DNA from: Pseudomonadota bacterium
GTDB taxonomy: Bacteria; Pseudomonadota; Alphaproteobacteria; Acetobacterales; Acetobacteraceae
DNA: 38,688 nt
Assembly (NCBI GenBank): GCA_021847995.1
Contig: JAJZNE010000090.1
Location: 19,060-57,747 of the forward strand
Direction: 5' to 3'
The position numbers were made by a program, and so were the translations under genes. The notes below the pieces were generated by a model that saw only the letters and a list, made by a program, of their open reading frames with translations, was not told the origin of the DNA and searched no databases. Each line of letters starts with the position of its first letter. Positions within the stretch are counted from its first letter, which is position 1. Positions 28,220 to 36,489 of the stretch are shown piece by piece.

Positions 28220-29245
28220 CTATTTCTTCATCATCGGGTCAGAGAGCGTGATCCTGCCGCCGACGATCTCGTCACGCAGGGCGGCGACCTTGGCGATCAC
28301 GGCGGGATCGCGCAGGATCGTGCACTGCGAGGCGGCGGCATCTTCGCGCAGGCCGGTGAGCGTGAGGCCCCCCTCCTTCAGGCCGAAGGTCGCCATCCTC
28401 GGCTGATCGCCGCGGAAGATGCCGGCGACCGACCGCTCGATCGCCTGATCGGTGTGCTTCTCGACATTGTCGAGCACGGCGCCGGGCGCCAGCGGGCACT
28501 GGTTCACGTCCACGCCGATCGCCTGCGCGCCGGCGGTGTCGCGCACCGCCTTGAAGATGCCGCCGTTGCTGCCGGAGGCGGCGGCGAACACGCGGTCCGC
28601 CCCGTCGGCCAGCATCGCCGCGGCGCGCTGCTGCCCGCGCGCCGGATCGGAGAACGGATTGCTGCCGCCGATCCACAGCGTGGGAGAGATCGCGATGTCC
28701 GGCCGCGCATGCCGCGCGCCATCGACGAAGGCATCGGTGAAGCGGTGCAGGAAGGGAATGTCGAGCGCGCTGACCACGCCGACCTTGCCGGATCGGCTGG
28801 TCCATGCCGCCTCGGCGCCGGCGAGGAAGCTTGCTTCGTACTCGCGGAAGGTGGCGCAATAGACGTTGGGCGGTGCGTCCGGCACGCAGGTATCGACCAT
28901 CAGGAAGGCGATGTTCGGATGGGCCTTGGCGACCGGCGGCACCAGGTCGTTGAACTCGAACCCGACGCTCACCACCACCTTTGCCCCGTCGCGCGCCGCC
29001 GCCTCCAGGTTCTGGCGCTGCGTGGTGGGATCGCTGCTTTCGAAGGTGCGCGCGGTGGCGCCCAGGCTGGCGGCGGCCTGTTCGGTGCCGCTGCGGCCGA
29101 GCTTGAGAAAATCGTTCACCCCGATCGGGTTGGGGGAGACATAGATGATCAGCGGCCTGGTCTCGGCCCCGGCCGGTGCCGCCGATGCCAGCGCCGCCGT
29201 CAGCGCCGCCGCGCCTGCCAGCAGGTTCCGCCATGTCGTCATCAC
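28220..29245 (-). CDS. BMP-family ABC transporter substrate-binding protein
   Basis: 341 residues. A signal peptide is visible (MMTTWRNLLAGAAALTAALASAAPAGAE), so the mature protein is periplasmic. GRSGTEQAAASLG, VVSVGFEFNDLVPPVAKAHPN, FLMVDT and ASGSNGGIFKAV match the BMP/Med (PnrA-like) family, whose characterised members bind purine nucleosides. It is not a lipoprotein, since there is no lipobox cysteine. It is first in an operon with the double ATPase, two permeases and a nucleoside hydrolase; that set makes nucleoside uptake the most likely job. ATG at 29245 or the adjacent 29242. The amino acid permease gene upstream on the same strand is a different transporter family. Confidence 0.9.
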   Translation of the reverse strand: MMTTWRNLLAGAAALTAALASAAPAGAETRPLIIYVSPNPIGVNDFLKLGRSGTEQAAASLGATARTFESSDPTTQRQNLEAAARDGAKVVVSVGFEFNDLVPPVAKAHPNIAFLMVDTCVPDAPPNVYCATFREYEASFLAGAEAAWTSRSGKVGVVSALDIPFLHRFTDAFVDGARHARPDIAISPTLWIGGSNPFSDPARGQQRAAAMLADGADRVFAAASGSNGGIFKAVRDTAGAQAIGVDVNQCPLAPGAVLDNVEKHTDQAIERSVAGIFRGDQPRMATFGLKEGGLTLTGLREDAAASQCTILRDPAVIAKVAALRDEIVGGRITLSDPMMKK

Positions 29246-29338
29246 GCCCCGCCCCTTCGTTCCCCGCGCCCGCCGGAATGGTCCGCCACGCGCGGGCCTC
29301 TGTCAACGCCGGTCTCTGTCAACATCGGCCGCGCCCGG

Positions 29339-30445
29339 CTAGCGTCCGGCTGCCAACTGCCGTTCGATGCGCCGCCCATAGGCGGACATGGCAAAGCAGC
29401 AGACGAAGAACATGGCGGCGGCGAACACGTAGCCCTCGGTCGGGAAGCCGAGCCAGGCGGGATCCTTCAGCGCCTGGCTGACGACGCCGAGCAGGTCGGC
29501 CAGCCCGACGATGGAAACCAGCGTCGTGTCCTTGAACAGATCGACGACGGTGTTGACGATCGCCGGCACGGCGATGCGCAGGGCCTGCGGCAGCACCACC
29601 AGCGCCTGCATCCGCCACCAGCCGAGGCCGAGGGAGAACGCCGCCTCCTGCTGTCCCGGCGGCACGCCCTGCAACCCCCCGCGCACCACTTCGGCCATGT
29701 AGGCGGCGTTGAACAGGATCAGCGCGACCAGCGCCCGCACCAGCCGGTCCAGGCTGACGCCCTGGGGCAGGAACAGCGGCACCATCACCGCCGACATGAA
29801 CAGCACCGTCAGCAGCGGCACACCGCGCCACAACTCGATGAAGCCGATGGCAAGCGCGCGCACCACCGGCAGGTGCGACCGGCGCCCGAGCGCCAGCAGC
29901 ACGCCGAGCGGAAGCGAGCCGGCGACGGTGACGAAGGCGATCACCACATCCAGCATCAGGCCGCCCCAGGCATTCGTCTCCACCGGCATCAGGCCGAACA
30001 CGCCGCCGGCCAGCAGCACCGCGGCGAGTGCTGGAAACAGGGTGACGAGCAGCAGCACCGCCAGCCCCCGCCGGCGCGTGCGGGTGCGCAGCACCGGGGC
30101 CGCGAAGACCGCCAGCAGCACAAACGACAGATCGACGCGCCAGCGTGCCGCCGCCGGGTAGTGCCCATAGAAGAACAGCGGCAGCCGCACGCGGATGAAC
30201 GTCCAGCACGCCCCGCCGCCCCTGCAGGCGGCGCGCGTGGTGCCGGAGAGCGTGGCATGCGCCACCCCCCAGCGCCACAGCGGCGGCAGGATCAGTGCCG
30301 CCGCGGCGACCACCAGCAGCGTCAGCAGCGTGTTCGTCCAGGTGTCAAACAGGTTGGCGCGCAGCCACGACGCGGCCCAGGCCGCCGTGCCGGCGCGACG
30401 CTCCCGCGGGGGTTTCAGTCGCATCGCGACACTGCCCCCGGACAT
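29339..30445 (-). CDS. aapM: Polar amino acid ABC transporter permease, AapM-like
   Basis: 368 residues, PAAT family. The C-terminal half has the EAA-loop sequence GQQEAAFSLGLGWWRMQALVVLPQALR, PAIVNTVVDLFKDTTLVSIVGL and ELWRGVPLLTVLFMSAVM, typical of AapM/BztC. The long N-terminal part with extra membrane helices and a periplasmic stretch also matches AapM (about 380 residues). Start and stop overlap the upstream aapQ as TGATG. AapM and AapQ form the membrane channel of a general L-amino acid importer. No aapP ATPase follows; the next gene is the BMP binding protein 93 nt away. Confidence 0.9.
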   Translation of the reverse strand: MSGGSVAMRLKPPRERRAGTAAWAASWLRANLFDTWTNTLLTLLVVAAAALILPPLWRWGVAHATLSGTTRAACRGGGACWTFIRVRLPLFFYGHYPAAARWRVDLSFVLLAVFAAPVLRTRTRRRGLAVLLLVTLFPALAAVLLAGGVFGLMPVETNAWGGLMLDVVIAFVTVAGSLPLGVLLALGRRSHLPVVRALAIGFIELWRGVPLLTVLFMSAVMVPLFLPQGVSLDRLVRALVALILFNAAYMAEVVRGGLQGVPPGQQEAAFSLGLGWWRMQALVVLPQALRIAVPAIVNTVVDLFKDTTLVSIVGLADLLGVVSQALKDPAWLGFPTEGYVFAAAMFFVCCFAMSAYGRRIERQLAAGR

Positions 30446-31542
30446 CAGTGTCCGACCAGCGCGACGCGGCGGTTGTACCAGTTCATCCCCGCCGAGGTGA
30501 GCAGGCTGATGGCCAGGAAGATCGCCATCAGGATCACGATCGTCTCCACCTCCCGTCCCGACTGGTTGAGCACGGTGCCGGCGAAGATCTGGAACAGTTC
30601 GGGATAGGCGACCGCCGCGCCGAGCGAGCTGCTTTTGATGATGTTGAGATACTGGCTGGTCAGCGGTGGCACCATCACCCGCAACGCCTGCGGCAGCACC
30701 ACGCGCCGCAACACCTGCGCCGGACGCAGGCCGAGGCTTGCCGCCGCCTCACGCTGGCCGCGCTCGACGGCAAGGATGGCGGCACGCACGATCTCGGCGA
30801 TGAAGGCGGCGGCATAGAGCGAGAGGCCGGCCCACAGCGCCACCAGTTCCGGCGGCACCTGCACGCCGCCGGCAACGTTGAAGCCGCGCAGCGCCGGCCG
30901 TTGCAACCCGGCGGCGCTGGCAAGGCAGGCGGCGGCAAGCAGCGCCGGCGCGATCAGCCCGCGCGCGCCGAGGCGCCGCCGCAGCAGCAGGGCGGCGGCC
31001 AGCGCCACCGCGGCAAGCGCGGCGAGAGCGCCGGTGAAGTCGCCCGCGCGCAGCACCGGCAGATAGAGCCCGCGCACGTTGAGCAGCGCGCCCAGCGGCA
31101 GCACGAAACTCTGCCGCGGTCCCGGCAGCGTCTGCAACACCGCGACGTACCAGAAGATGATCTGCACCAGCTGCGGCGTGTTGCGCACCAGTTCGACGAA
31201 CACCAGCGCGATGTGCCGCACCAGCCAGTTGCGCGACAGCCGCATGATGCCGACCAGCAGCCCGCCCGCCGTCGCCGCGACGATGGCGAGCGCCGAGACC
31301 AGCAGCGTGTTGAGCACGCACAGCAGCAGCGCGCGCAGATAGGTGTCGCCGTCGTGCCAGGCAATGAGGCGGAACGGGATGTCGAAATTGGCGTGGTCGA
31401 GCAGGAAGCCGAAGCCGAACCCCATGTCGTGGCGCCGCAGATTGGCGGCGGCGGTGTGCGCCAGGTACCATGCGCACCCCGCCACCGCCGCCAGCAGCAG
31501 CCACTGGCCGGCCCGCGCGCGCCGGGAGGGGCGGCTGCTCAT
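30445..31542 (-). CDS. aapQ: Polar amino acid ABC transporter permease, AapQ-like
   Basis: 365 residues. N-terminal membrane segment, then GFGFGFLLDHANFDIPFRLI, close to the AapQ/BztB family (FDF-x-FL). The EAA loop is GQREAAASLGLRPAQVLRRVVLPQALR, followed by PPLTSQYLNIIKSSSLGAAVAYPEL. VELVRNTPQLVQIIFWY is the conserved periplasmic-side segment. It lies 16 nt downstream of the binding protein gene and overlaps aapM by one base (TGATG), so the three genes are one operon. Substrate range is not readable; family members take up many L-amino acids. Confidence 0.9.
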   Translation of the reverse strand: MSSRPSRRARAGQWLLLAAVAGCAWYLAHTAAANLRRHDMGFGFGFLLDHANFDIPFRLIAWHDGDTYLRALLLCVLNTLLVSALAIVAATAGGLLVGIMRLSRNWLVRHIALVFVELVRNTPQLVQIIFWYVAVLQTLPGPRQSFVLPLGALLNVRGLYLPVLRAGDFTGALAALAAVALAAALLLRRRLGARGLIAPALLAAACLASAAGLQRPALRGFNVAGGVQVPPELVALWAGLSLYAAAFIAEIVRAAILAVERGQREAAASLGLRPAQVLRRVVLPQALRVMVPPLTSQYLNIIKSSSLGAAVAYPELFQIFAGTVLNQSGREVETIVILMAIFLAISLLTSAGMNWYNRRVALVGH

Positions 31543-31558
31543 GCCGCCTGCCCGGGGG

Positions 31559-32608
31559 TCAGTGCCACGTCGGCAGCGCCTGCAGGCCGCCGTGGTCGAA
31601 CAGGTTGTTCATGCCGCGCGGCAGCCCGAGGCCGCTCCCGCCGAACGTCGCCTCGTAGACTTCGCCGTAATTGCCGATATCCCTGGCGATGCGCAGGGCC
31701 CACTGGTTATCGACCCCGAGCAGCTTGCCGAAATCGCCGTCCAGCCCGAAGAAACGACGCAGGTCGGGGTCTTTCGGGTCTTTCGCCCTGTCCATCGCGT
31801 CGGCCCGGGTGATGCCGAGGATCTCCGCCTCCAGCATTGCGAAATGCACCCATTTCACCAGCCGCGTCCAGGCCTCGTCACCCTGGCGCGTGAAGGCGCC
31901 GAGCGGTTCGAGCCCGCCGATCGTCTCCGGTAGGAACATCCAGTCGCCGGGCCGCTTCATCGTCGAGCGCGCGGCGGCGACCGAGCCGCCGTCGTCGGTG
32001 TAGCCGTCGCAGCGCCCGGCATCGGCGGCGGCAAAGGCTTCCTCCGGCCGCTCGAACAGCAGCGTGTTGATCTTGATGTTGTGGGCACGGTTGTAGTCGG
32101 CGATGTTGGTTTCCAGCGTGGTGCCGGTGAGCACGCAGATGGTGGCACCGTTCAGCTCGGGAAGATGCGCGACATTCAGGCTCTTGCGCACCATGAAGGT
32201 CTGGCCGGTGTAGAAATTCACCGCCGGTTCATCCAGTCCGAGCTGCGTGTTGCGGATGAAGCTGTATTCGGAATCGCGGATCAGCACGTCGATCTCGCCC
32301 GACTTCAGCACGGAGAAGCGTTCCTTGGAGGTGGTGCCGATGAACTTCACCTTGTCCGGCGCACCGAGCACGGCATCCGCAATCGCGCGGCACCATGCCA
32401 CGTCCAGCCCCTGCCACGTTCCGCCTGCGTCCTGATAGGCATAGCCCGGGATGCCGGTATCGACGCCGCACACCAGTTGCCCGCGGCCCTTGACAGCCTT
32501 GAGCGTCGGACTGTCCGCCGGCGCCTGGGCGCGCGCGCTGCCGGCGAACCCCAGCAGGGCCGCCGCCAGTGCGCCGATCATCGCGGCCCGTTTCACGATG
32601 CCTGTCAT
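31559..32608 (-). CDS. aapJ: Polar amino acid ABC transporter substrate-binding protein, AapJ-like
   Basis: 349 residues with a signal peptide (GALAAALLGFAGSARAQ), hence periplasmic. SPTLKAVKGRGQLVCGVDTGIPGY, GLDVAWCRAIADAVLG, ERFSVLKSGEIDVLIRDSEYSF and FFGLDGDFGKLLGVDNQWALRIARDIGNYGEVYEATFG match AapJ/BztA closely. The ATG at 32608 has GGGGGAG (32616–32622) 7 nt upstream; the longer open frame above it is read through divergent sequence and is not protein-like. It is first of aapJ–aapQ–aapM and divergent from the RraA–DUF917–hydantoinase operon with 138 nt between, suggesting shared regulation and a related substrate. Confidence 0.93.
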   Translation of the reverse strand: MTGIVKRAAMIGALAAALLGFAGSARAQAPADSPTLKAVKGRGQLVCGVDTGIPGYAYQDAGGTWQGLDVAWCRAIADAVLGAPDKVKFIGTTSKERFSVLKSGEIDVLIRDSEYSFIRNTQLGLDEPAVNFYTGQTFMVRKSLNVAHLPELNGATICVLTGTTLETNIADYNRAHNIKINTLLFERPEEAFAAADAGRCDGYTDDGGSVAAARSTMKRPGDWMFLPETIGGLEPLGAFTRQGDEAWTRLVKWVHFAMLEAEILGITRADAMDRAKDPKDPDLRRFFGLDGDFGKLLGVDNQWALRIARDIGNYGEVYEATFGGSGLGLPRGMNNLFDHGGLQALPTWH

Positions 32609-32615
32609 TGCGCAT

Positions 32616-32622
32616 CTCCCCC
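32616..32622 (-). promoter_or_regulatory. Ribosome binding site of aapJ
   Basis: GGGGGAG on the minus strand, 7 nt before the ATG at 32608. It supports this start over the long upstream open frame. Confidence 0.6.
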
Positions 32623-32687
32623 TTCCGCTGTTGCCACCGCCGGCACCGGCCGTGCATGCCGCGTGCCAGACTGCCGGCGGGCGAGGA

Positions 32688-32717
32688 TTGACACACAGGC
32701 GCGCGAAGAAGGCAAAT
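32688..32717 (+). promoter_or_regulatory. Candidate sigma-70-type promoter of the RraA–DUF917–hydantoinase operon
   Basis: A consensus −35 TTGACA at 32688–32693, an 18-nt spacer and a weak −10 GCAAAT at 32712–32717, 29 nt before the ATG at 32747. The −35 is perfect in a region of very high GC; the −10 matches only 3 of 6. Inference. Confidence 0.4.
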
Positions 32718-32746
32718 GCGAAAGCGGGCAAGCGAGGGAGGGAACG

Positions 32747-33400
32747 ATGCTCGATCTGGCCGACTGCCGGGTGCGGCTGGCGACGACGCTGCTGTCGGAC
32801 GTGCTGGACGGCATGGGATGGCGCGCCCAGGCGCTGCCGCCGCGCATCCGTCCGCTGGACGAGGGCAAAGTGCTCGCCGGATGGGCACGCACGGCTCTGT
32901 TCATGGACGTTCACGAGGTGGTGGCGGGCGAGAACCCCTACGCCCTGGAGATCGCCCTGATCGACGATCTGCTGCCCGACGAAATTCCCGTCTTCGCCTG
33001 CGGCGCCAGCGGGCGGATCGCGCCGTGGGGCGAATTGCTCAGCACCGCGGCACAGGCGCGCGGGGCGGCAGGGGCGGTGATGGATGGCCTGGTCCGGGAC
33101 GTGCGCGCGATCCGTGGCATGGGGTTCCCGGTGTTCCACGGCGGCATCGGCCCGCTCGATAGCAAGGGCCGCGGCAAGGTCATGCAGTGCGACGTGACCA
33201 TCGCCTGCGCCGGCGTGGAGGTGCGGCCCGGCGACTTCATCTTCGGCGATGCCGACGGCGTGATCGTGGTGCCGCGCGCGATCGCCGCCGAGGTCGTCGC
33301 CGGTGCCCTGGCCAAGCGCGCGGGCGAGGAGGAGACGCTGGCGGCACTCAAGGCGGGCGAGAAGCTCGCCGCGGTGTTCGACCGCACCGGGATCCTCTAG
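32747..33400 (+). CDS. RraA-like / 4-hydroxy-4-methyl-2-oxoglutarate aldolase family protein
   Basis: 217 residues. The fold signature is RGAAGAVMDGLVRDV with R117–D118, the arginine–aspartate pair that binds substrate and metal in HMG/CHA aldolases. ACGASGRIAPWGELLST and VRPGDFIFGDADGVIVVP are the other conserved blocks. The family includes RNase E regulator RraA and oxaloacetate or 4-hydroxy-4-methyl-2-oxoglutarate aldolases. A catabolic role is more likely here because the next genes are a DUF917 protein and a hydantoinase/oxoprolinase subunit. The ATG at 32747 is preceded by GGGAGGGA. Spacing of 29 nt to the next gene suggests an operon. Confidence 0.87.
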   Translation: MLDLADCRVRLATTLLSDVLDGMGWRAQALPPRIRPLDEGKVLAGWARTALFMDVHEVVAGENPYALEIALIDDLLPDEIPVFACGASGRIAPWGELLSTAAQARGAAGAVMDGLVRDVRAIRGMGFPVFHGGIGPLDSKGRGKVMQCDVTIACAGVEVRPGDFIFGDADGVIVVPRAIAAEVVAGALAKRAGEEETLAALKAGEKLAAVFDRTGIL

Positions 33401-33429
33401 AGAGGCGGCGAACCGGCAGGGAAGATGGC

Positions 33430-34530
33430 ATGATCCGCACGATCGAACGCGAGGAGCTGGATTTCCTCGCGACCGGCGCCTGGATTCTCGGTACCGGCGG
33501 CGGCGGCTCGCCGTATCTGTCGTTCCTCAACATGCGCCGTCTCTATGCCGGGGGCGTGCGCGTCGCGCTGCTCGACCCCGATGCGCTCGACGATGACGAA
33601 GCGGTCGCCGTGGTGTCGAACATGGGCGCGCCGCTGGTCGGGCAGGAGCGGCTGGCGGACCCCGATTTCGCCACGCGGCCGGTGCGCATGATGGAGGCGT
33701 ATCTCGGCCGCCGCTTCCGCGCCGTGATGGCGGTGGAGATCGGCGGCGGCAATGCCTTCCAGCCGCTCCTGGTCGCCGCCCGCACCGGTCTGCCGGTGGT
33801 CGATGCCGATGCGATGGGCCGCGCCTTTCCGGAAGCGCAGATGACCAGTTTCGCCATTGCCGGCCTGACCTGCTTTCCGCTCACGCTCGCCGACATCCGC
33901 GACAATGAAGTGATCGTCGCGCGTGCCGACGGCTGGAAATGGATGGAGCGGATCAGCCGCAAGGTATGCACCGAGGTCGGCTCGATCGCCGCCACCTGCA
34001 AGGCGCCGCGCAGCGGGGCCGAGGTGAAGCGGCACGCCATCCTGCGCACCACGACGCAGGCGATCCGGCTCGGCGCTGCGGTGCATGCGGCGCGGCGCCG
34101 CCATGACGATCCGGTGGCGGCAACCCTGAAGGCGGGCGACGGAAAAATGGTCTTCCGCGGCAAGATCGCCGATGTGCAGCGCCGCACCACGGAGGGGTTC
34201 CTGCGCGGCACCGCCCGCGTCGAGGGGCTGGACGACGATCGCGGCAGCCGCTTCGATCTGGCGTTCCAGAACGAATTCGCCGTCGGCTGGCGTGACGGCG
34301 CGGTCGCGGTGACGACGCCGGACCTGATCGCCGTGCTCGACAGTGTCTCCGGCGAAGCGGTGGGAACGGAGAGCCTGCGCTATGGCCAGCGGGTCACCGT
34401 CATCGCTCTGCCGGCCCCGCCCATCCTGCGCACGCCGCGCGGGCTTGACCATGTCGGCCCGCGCGCCTTCGGGCACGACACCGACTATGTCAGCCTGTTC
34501 GGCGCGGCGGACGCAGGATGCGCGGCATGA
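33430..34530 (+). CDS. DUF917 family protein (hydantoinase-associated)
   Basis: 366 residues. DUF917 signature: ATGAWILGTGGGGSPYL (14–30), VVSNMGAPLVGQERL, EIGGGNAFQPLLVAA and a C-terminal TTPDLIAVLDSVSGEAVGTE and YGQRVTVIALPAPP. The family has a hydantoinase/oxoprolinase-like genomic context and is often encoded next to or fused with HyuA-type ATPases; its own reaction is not established. The ATG at 33430 is preceded by a GGGAAG. The stop overlaps the next gene's ATG (34527–34530), so the DUF917 and hydantoinase proteins are made in coupled amounts and probably form a complex. Confidence 0.88.
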   Translation: MIRTIEREELDFLATGAWILGTGGGGSPYLSFLNMRRLYAGGVRVALLDPDALDDDEAVAVVSNMGAPLVGQERLADPDFATRPVRMMEAYLGRRFRAVMAVEIGGGNAFQPLLVAARTGLPVVDADAMGRAFPEAQMTSFAIAGLTCFPLTLADIRDNEVIVARADGWKWMERISRKVCTEVGSIAATCKAPRSGAEVKRHAILRTTTQAIRLGAAVHAARRRHDDPVAATLKAGDGKMVFRGKIADVQRRTTEGFLRGTARVEGLDDDRGSRFDLAFQNEFAVGWRDGAVAVTTPDLIAVLDSVSGEAVGTESLRYGQRVTVIALPAPPILRTPRGLDHVGPRAFGHDTDYVSLFGAADAGCAA

Positions 34531-36074
34531 GGCGCATCGGCATCGATGTCGGCGGCACCAACACCGATGCGGTGCTGATCGACGGCGGCAGCGTCCGCCA
34601 CGCGGTCAAGACCGCGACCACGGCCGATGTGCTCGGCGGCATCCGCACCGCGCTCGCAGAGTTGCGGGACGCCGACGGCGGGGCGGCGGCGGACGTGCAG
34701 GCGGTGGTGATCGGCACCACGCATTTCACCAACGCGGTGATCGAGCGGCGGGCATTGCAGCGGGTCGGTGCGCTGCGCATCGGTCTGCCGGCGAGCGCCA
34801 GCCTGCCGCCCTTCGTCGATTGGCCGGAGGATCTCGCTGCGCTGGTCGGCGGCGTCGTCGCGATGGTGCCGGGTGGGCACGAATATGACGGGCGGCCGCT
34901 GGTGCCGCTCGATCATGGCGCGGTGCGCGATGCCGCGAAACGGATGGCCGATGCCGGGCTGCGCAGCATCGCCATCACAGCGGTGTTCTCGCCGCTGACG
35001 GCGGCCTGCGAGATCGAGGCCGCACGGATCGTGCGGGAGGAAATTCCCCACGCCGCCCTGACGCTTTCGCACGAACTCGGCCGCATCGGCCTGCTGGAGC
35101 GCGAGAACGTCACCCTGCTCAATGCCTGCCTGCAGGATCTCGCCGCCCACGCGACCGCGGCCTTCGCCGCCGCGCTGGCAGAGAGCGGGATCGCGGCGCC
35201 GCTCTATCTGACGCAGAACGACGGCACCATCATGCATGCCGATCTGGCGCGGCGCTTCCCGGTGTACAGCTTCGCCTCCGGCCCCACCAACAGCATGCGC
35301 GGCGCCGCCTTCCTGTCGGGTCTGGCGGAGGGGGTGGTGGTCGATGTCGGCGGCACCACCACCGATATCGGCTACCTGAAGGGCGGCTTCCCGCGTGAGG
35401 CCAATGCCGCGGTCGCGATCGGCGGCGTGCGTACCCTGTTCCGCATGCCCGACCTGCTTTCCCTCGGCCTCGGCGGCGGGACGGAGATCGCCGCCGACGG
35501 CAGCCGCGTCGGCCCGCGCAGCGTCGGCTTCCGTCTTGCCGAAGCGGCACTCGTCTTCGGCGGCGATACACTGACGGCGACCGACATCGCCGTCGCCGCC
35601 GGCCGTGTCACGCTCGGCGATCCGCGCCGCGTCGCCGCGCTCGCGCCCGGCTTCACCGCCGCCCTGCTCGCGCGCATGGGCGCGATGATCGAGGAAGGCG
35701 TCGATCGCATGAAGACGGAGGCAGGCGATGTCACCCTGCTTGCGGTCGGCGGCGGCAGCTTCCTGATCCCCGATCGCGTCGCCGGCTGTGACGCGGTGGT
35801 GCGCGTCGCGCACCACGCCGTCGCCAACGCCGTCGGCGCCGCGATCGCGCAGGCGAGCGGGGAGGTCGATCAGGTGTTCACCGGCCTCGGCCGCGACGCC
35901 GCCATCGCCGCCGCGACCGCGGAGGCGGAGCGTCGCGCCGTCGCCGCCGGCGCCGCAGCGGCAACCCTGCGCCTCGTCGAGATCGAGGACATCCCGCTCG
36001 CCTATCTCCCCGGCGAGGCGCGGCGCGTGCGCGTGCGCATGATCGGCGATATCGGCGCGCCGGCCGGCGGCTGA
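34527..36074 (+). CDS. Hydantoinase/oxoprolinase family protein (HyuA-like)
   Basis: 515 residues, actin-like ATPase-type fold of HyuA. Two phosphate-binding motifs: IGIDVGGTNTDAVLIDG (4–20) and VVVDVGGTTTDIGYLKGG (about 270–287). TTHFTNAVIERRALQRV is the typical third block. It is shorter than full 5-oxoprolinase A subunits (about 680–700 residues), the usual size for the DUF917-linked version. ATP-dependent hydrolysis of a cyclic amide (hydantoin, 5-oxoproline or similar) is the family reaction. The ATG at 34527 overlaps the preceding stop and has AGGA about 8 nt upstream; an in-frame ATG at 34518 is possible. It is last of three genes and converges with the NIPSNAP gene. Confidence 0.9.
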   Translation: MRRIGIDVGGTNTDAVLIDGGSVRHAVKTATTADVLGGIRTALAELRDADGGAAADVQAVVIGTTHFTNAVIERRALQRVGALRIGLPASASLPPFVDWPEDLAALVGGVVAMVPGGHEYDGRPLVPLDHGAVRDAAKRMADAGLRSIAITAVFSPLTAACEIEAARIVREEIPHAALTLSHELGRIGLLERENVTLLNACLQDLAAHATAAFAAALAESGIAAPLYLTQNDGTIMHADLARRFPVYSFASGPTNSMRGAAFLSGLAEGVVVDVGGTTTDIGYLKGGFPREANAAVAIGGVRTLFRMPDLLSLGLGGGTEIAADGSRVGPRSVGFRLAEAALVFGGDTLTATDIAVAAGRVTLGDPRRVAALAPGFTAALLARMGAMIEEGVDRMKTEAGDVTLLAVGGGSFLIPDRVAGCDAVVRVAHHAVANAVGAAIAQASGEVDQVFTGLGRDAAIAAATAEAERRAVAAGAAAATLRLVEIEDIPLAYLPGEARRVRVRMIGDIGAPAGG

Positions 36075-36097
36075 TGCCGGCCGCCGCGCCGGCGGCG

Positions 36098-36424
36098 TCA
36101 GCGCACCGCGGAGAAGGGGGTGGGCGTCAGCATCTGGCTCGCGGCATTGGCGAGGATCGCGCCATCCTTCTCGCTCTCCGCGCGCGCCGCCTGCCAGGCC
36201 GGATCGGCCTGAAAGGCGTTCCATTTGCGTTCCCGCTCGGCGAGGCTTTCCCAGGCGAGCAGATAGATCAGCTCCTGGTTGCTCTCCCCGATCAGCGTGG
36301 TCCAGAAGCCGGCCTGACGGATGCCGTGCTTTTCCCACAGTTTCAGCGTGTGGTTCTCGAACCGCGCCAGCAGCGCCGGCAGCTTGCCGGGCACGCAGCG
36401 ATAGGTGCGCATTTCGTGGATCAT
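36098..36424 (-). CDS. NIPSNAP family protein
   Basis: 108 residues. MIHEMRTYRCVPGKLPALLARFENHTLKLWEKHGI matches the NIPSNAP pattern (E-x-R-x-Y…G…F). IYLLAWESLAERERKWNAFQADPAWQAA is the second half of the dimeric alpha/beta-barrel. Such single-domain bacterial members are often beside catabolic enzymes; function is uncertain. The ATG at 36424 has GGAGGAGA 6 nt upstream, which beats the longer frame starting at 36463. It is tail-to-tail with the hydantoinase gene, 23 nt apart. Confidence 0.85.
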   Translation of the reverse strand: MIHEMRTYRCVPGKLPALLARFENHTLKLWEKHGIRQAGFWTTLIGESNQELIYLLAWESLAERERKWNAFQADPAWQAARAESEKDGAILANAASQMLTPTPFSAVR

Positions 36425-36430
36425 CGGGCG

Positions 36431-36439
36431 TCTCCTCCT
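36431..36439 (-). promoter_or_regulatory. Ribosome binding site of the NIPSNAP gene
   Basis: AGGAGGAGA on the minus strand, 6 nt before the ATG at 36424. It decides the start over an upstream in-frame ATG. Confidence 0.6.
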
Positions 36440-36489
36440 GCCAGAGCGCGCGCCATAACCCATCGCGGCATCGCTCGCCAGCCGCGCCG

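Noticed and set aside
29298-29323. Direct repeat CTCTGTCAAC (two copies, 16-nt period) between aapM and the BMP gene
   Set aside because: Only two short copies in a 93-nt spacer; no further units and no sign of a CRISPR array or regulator family.
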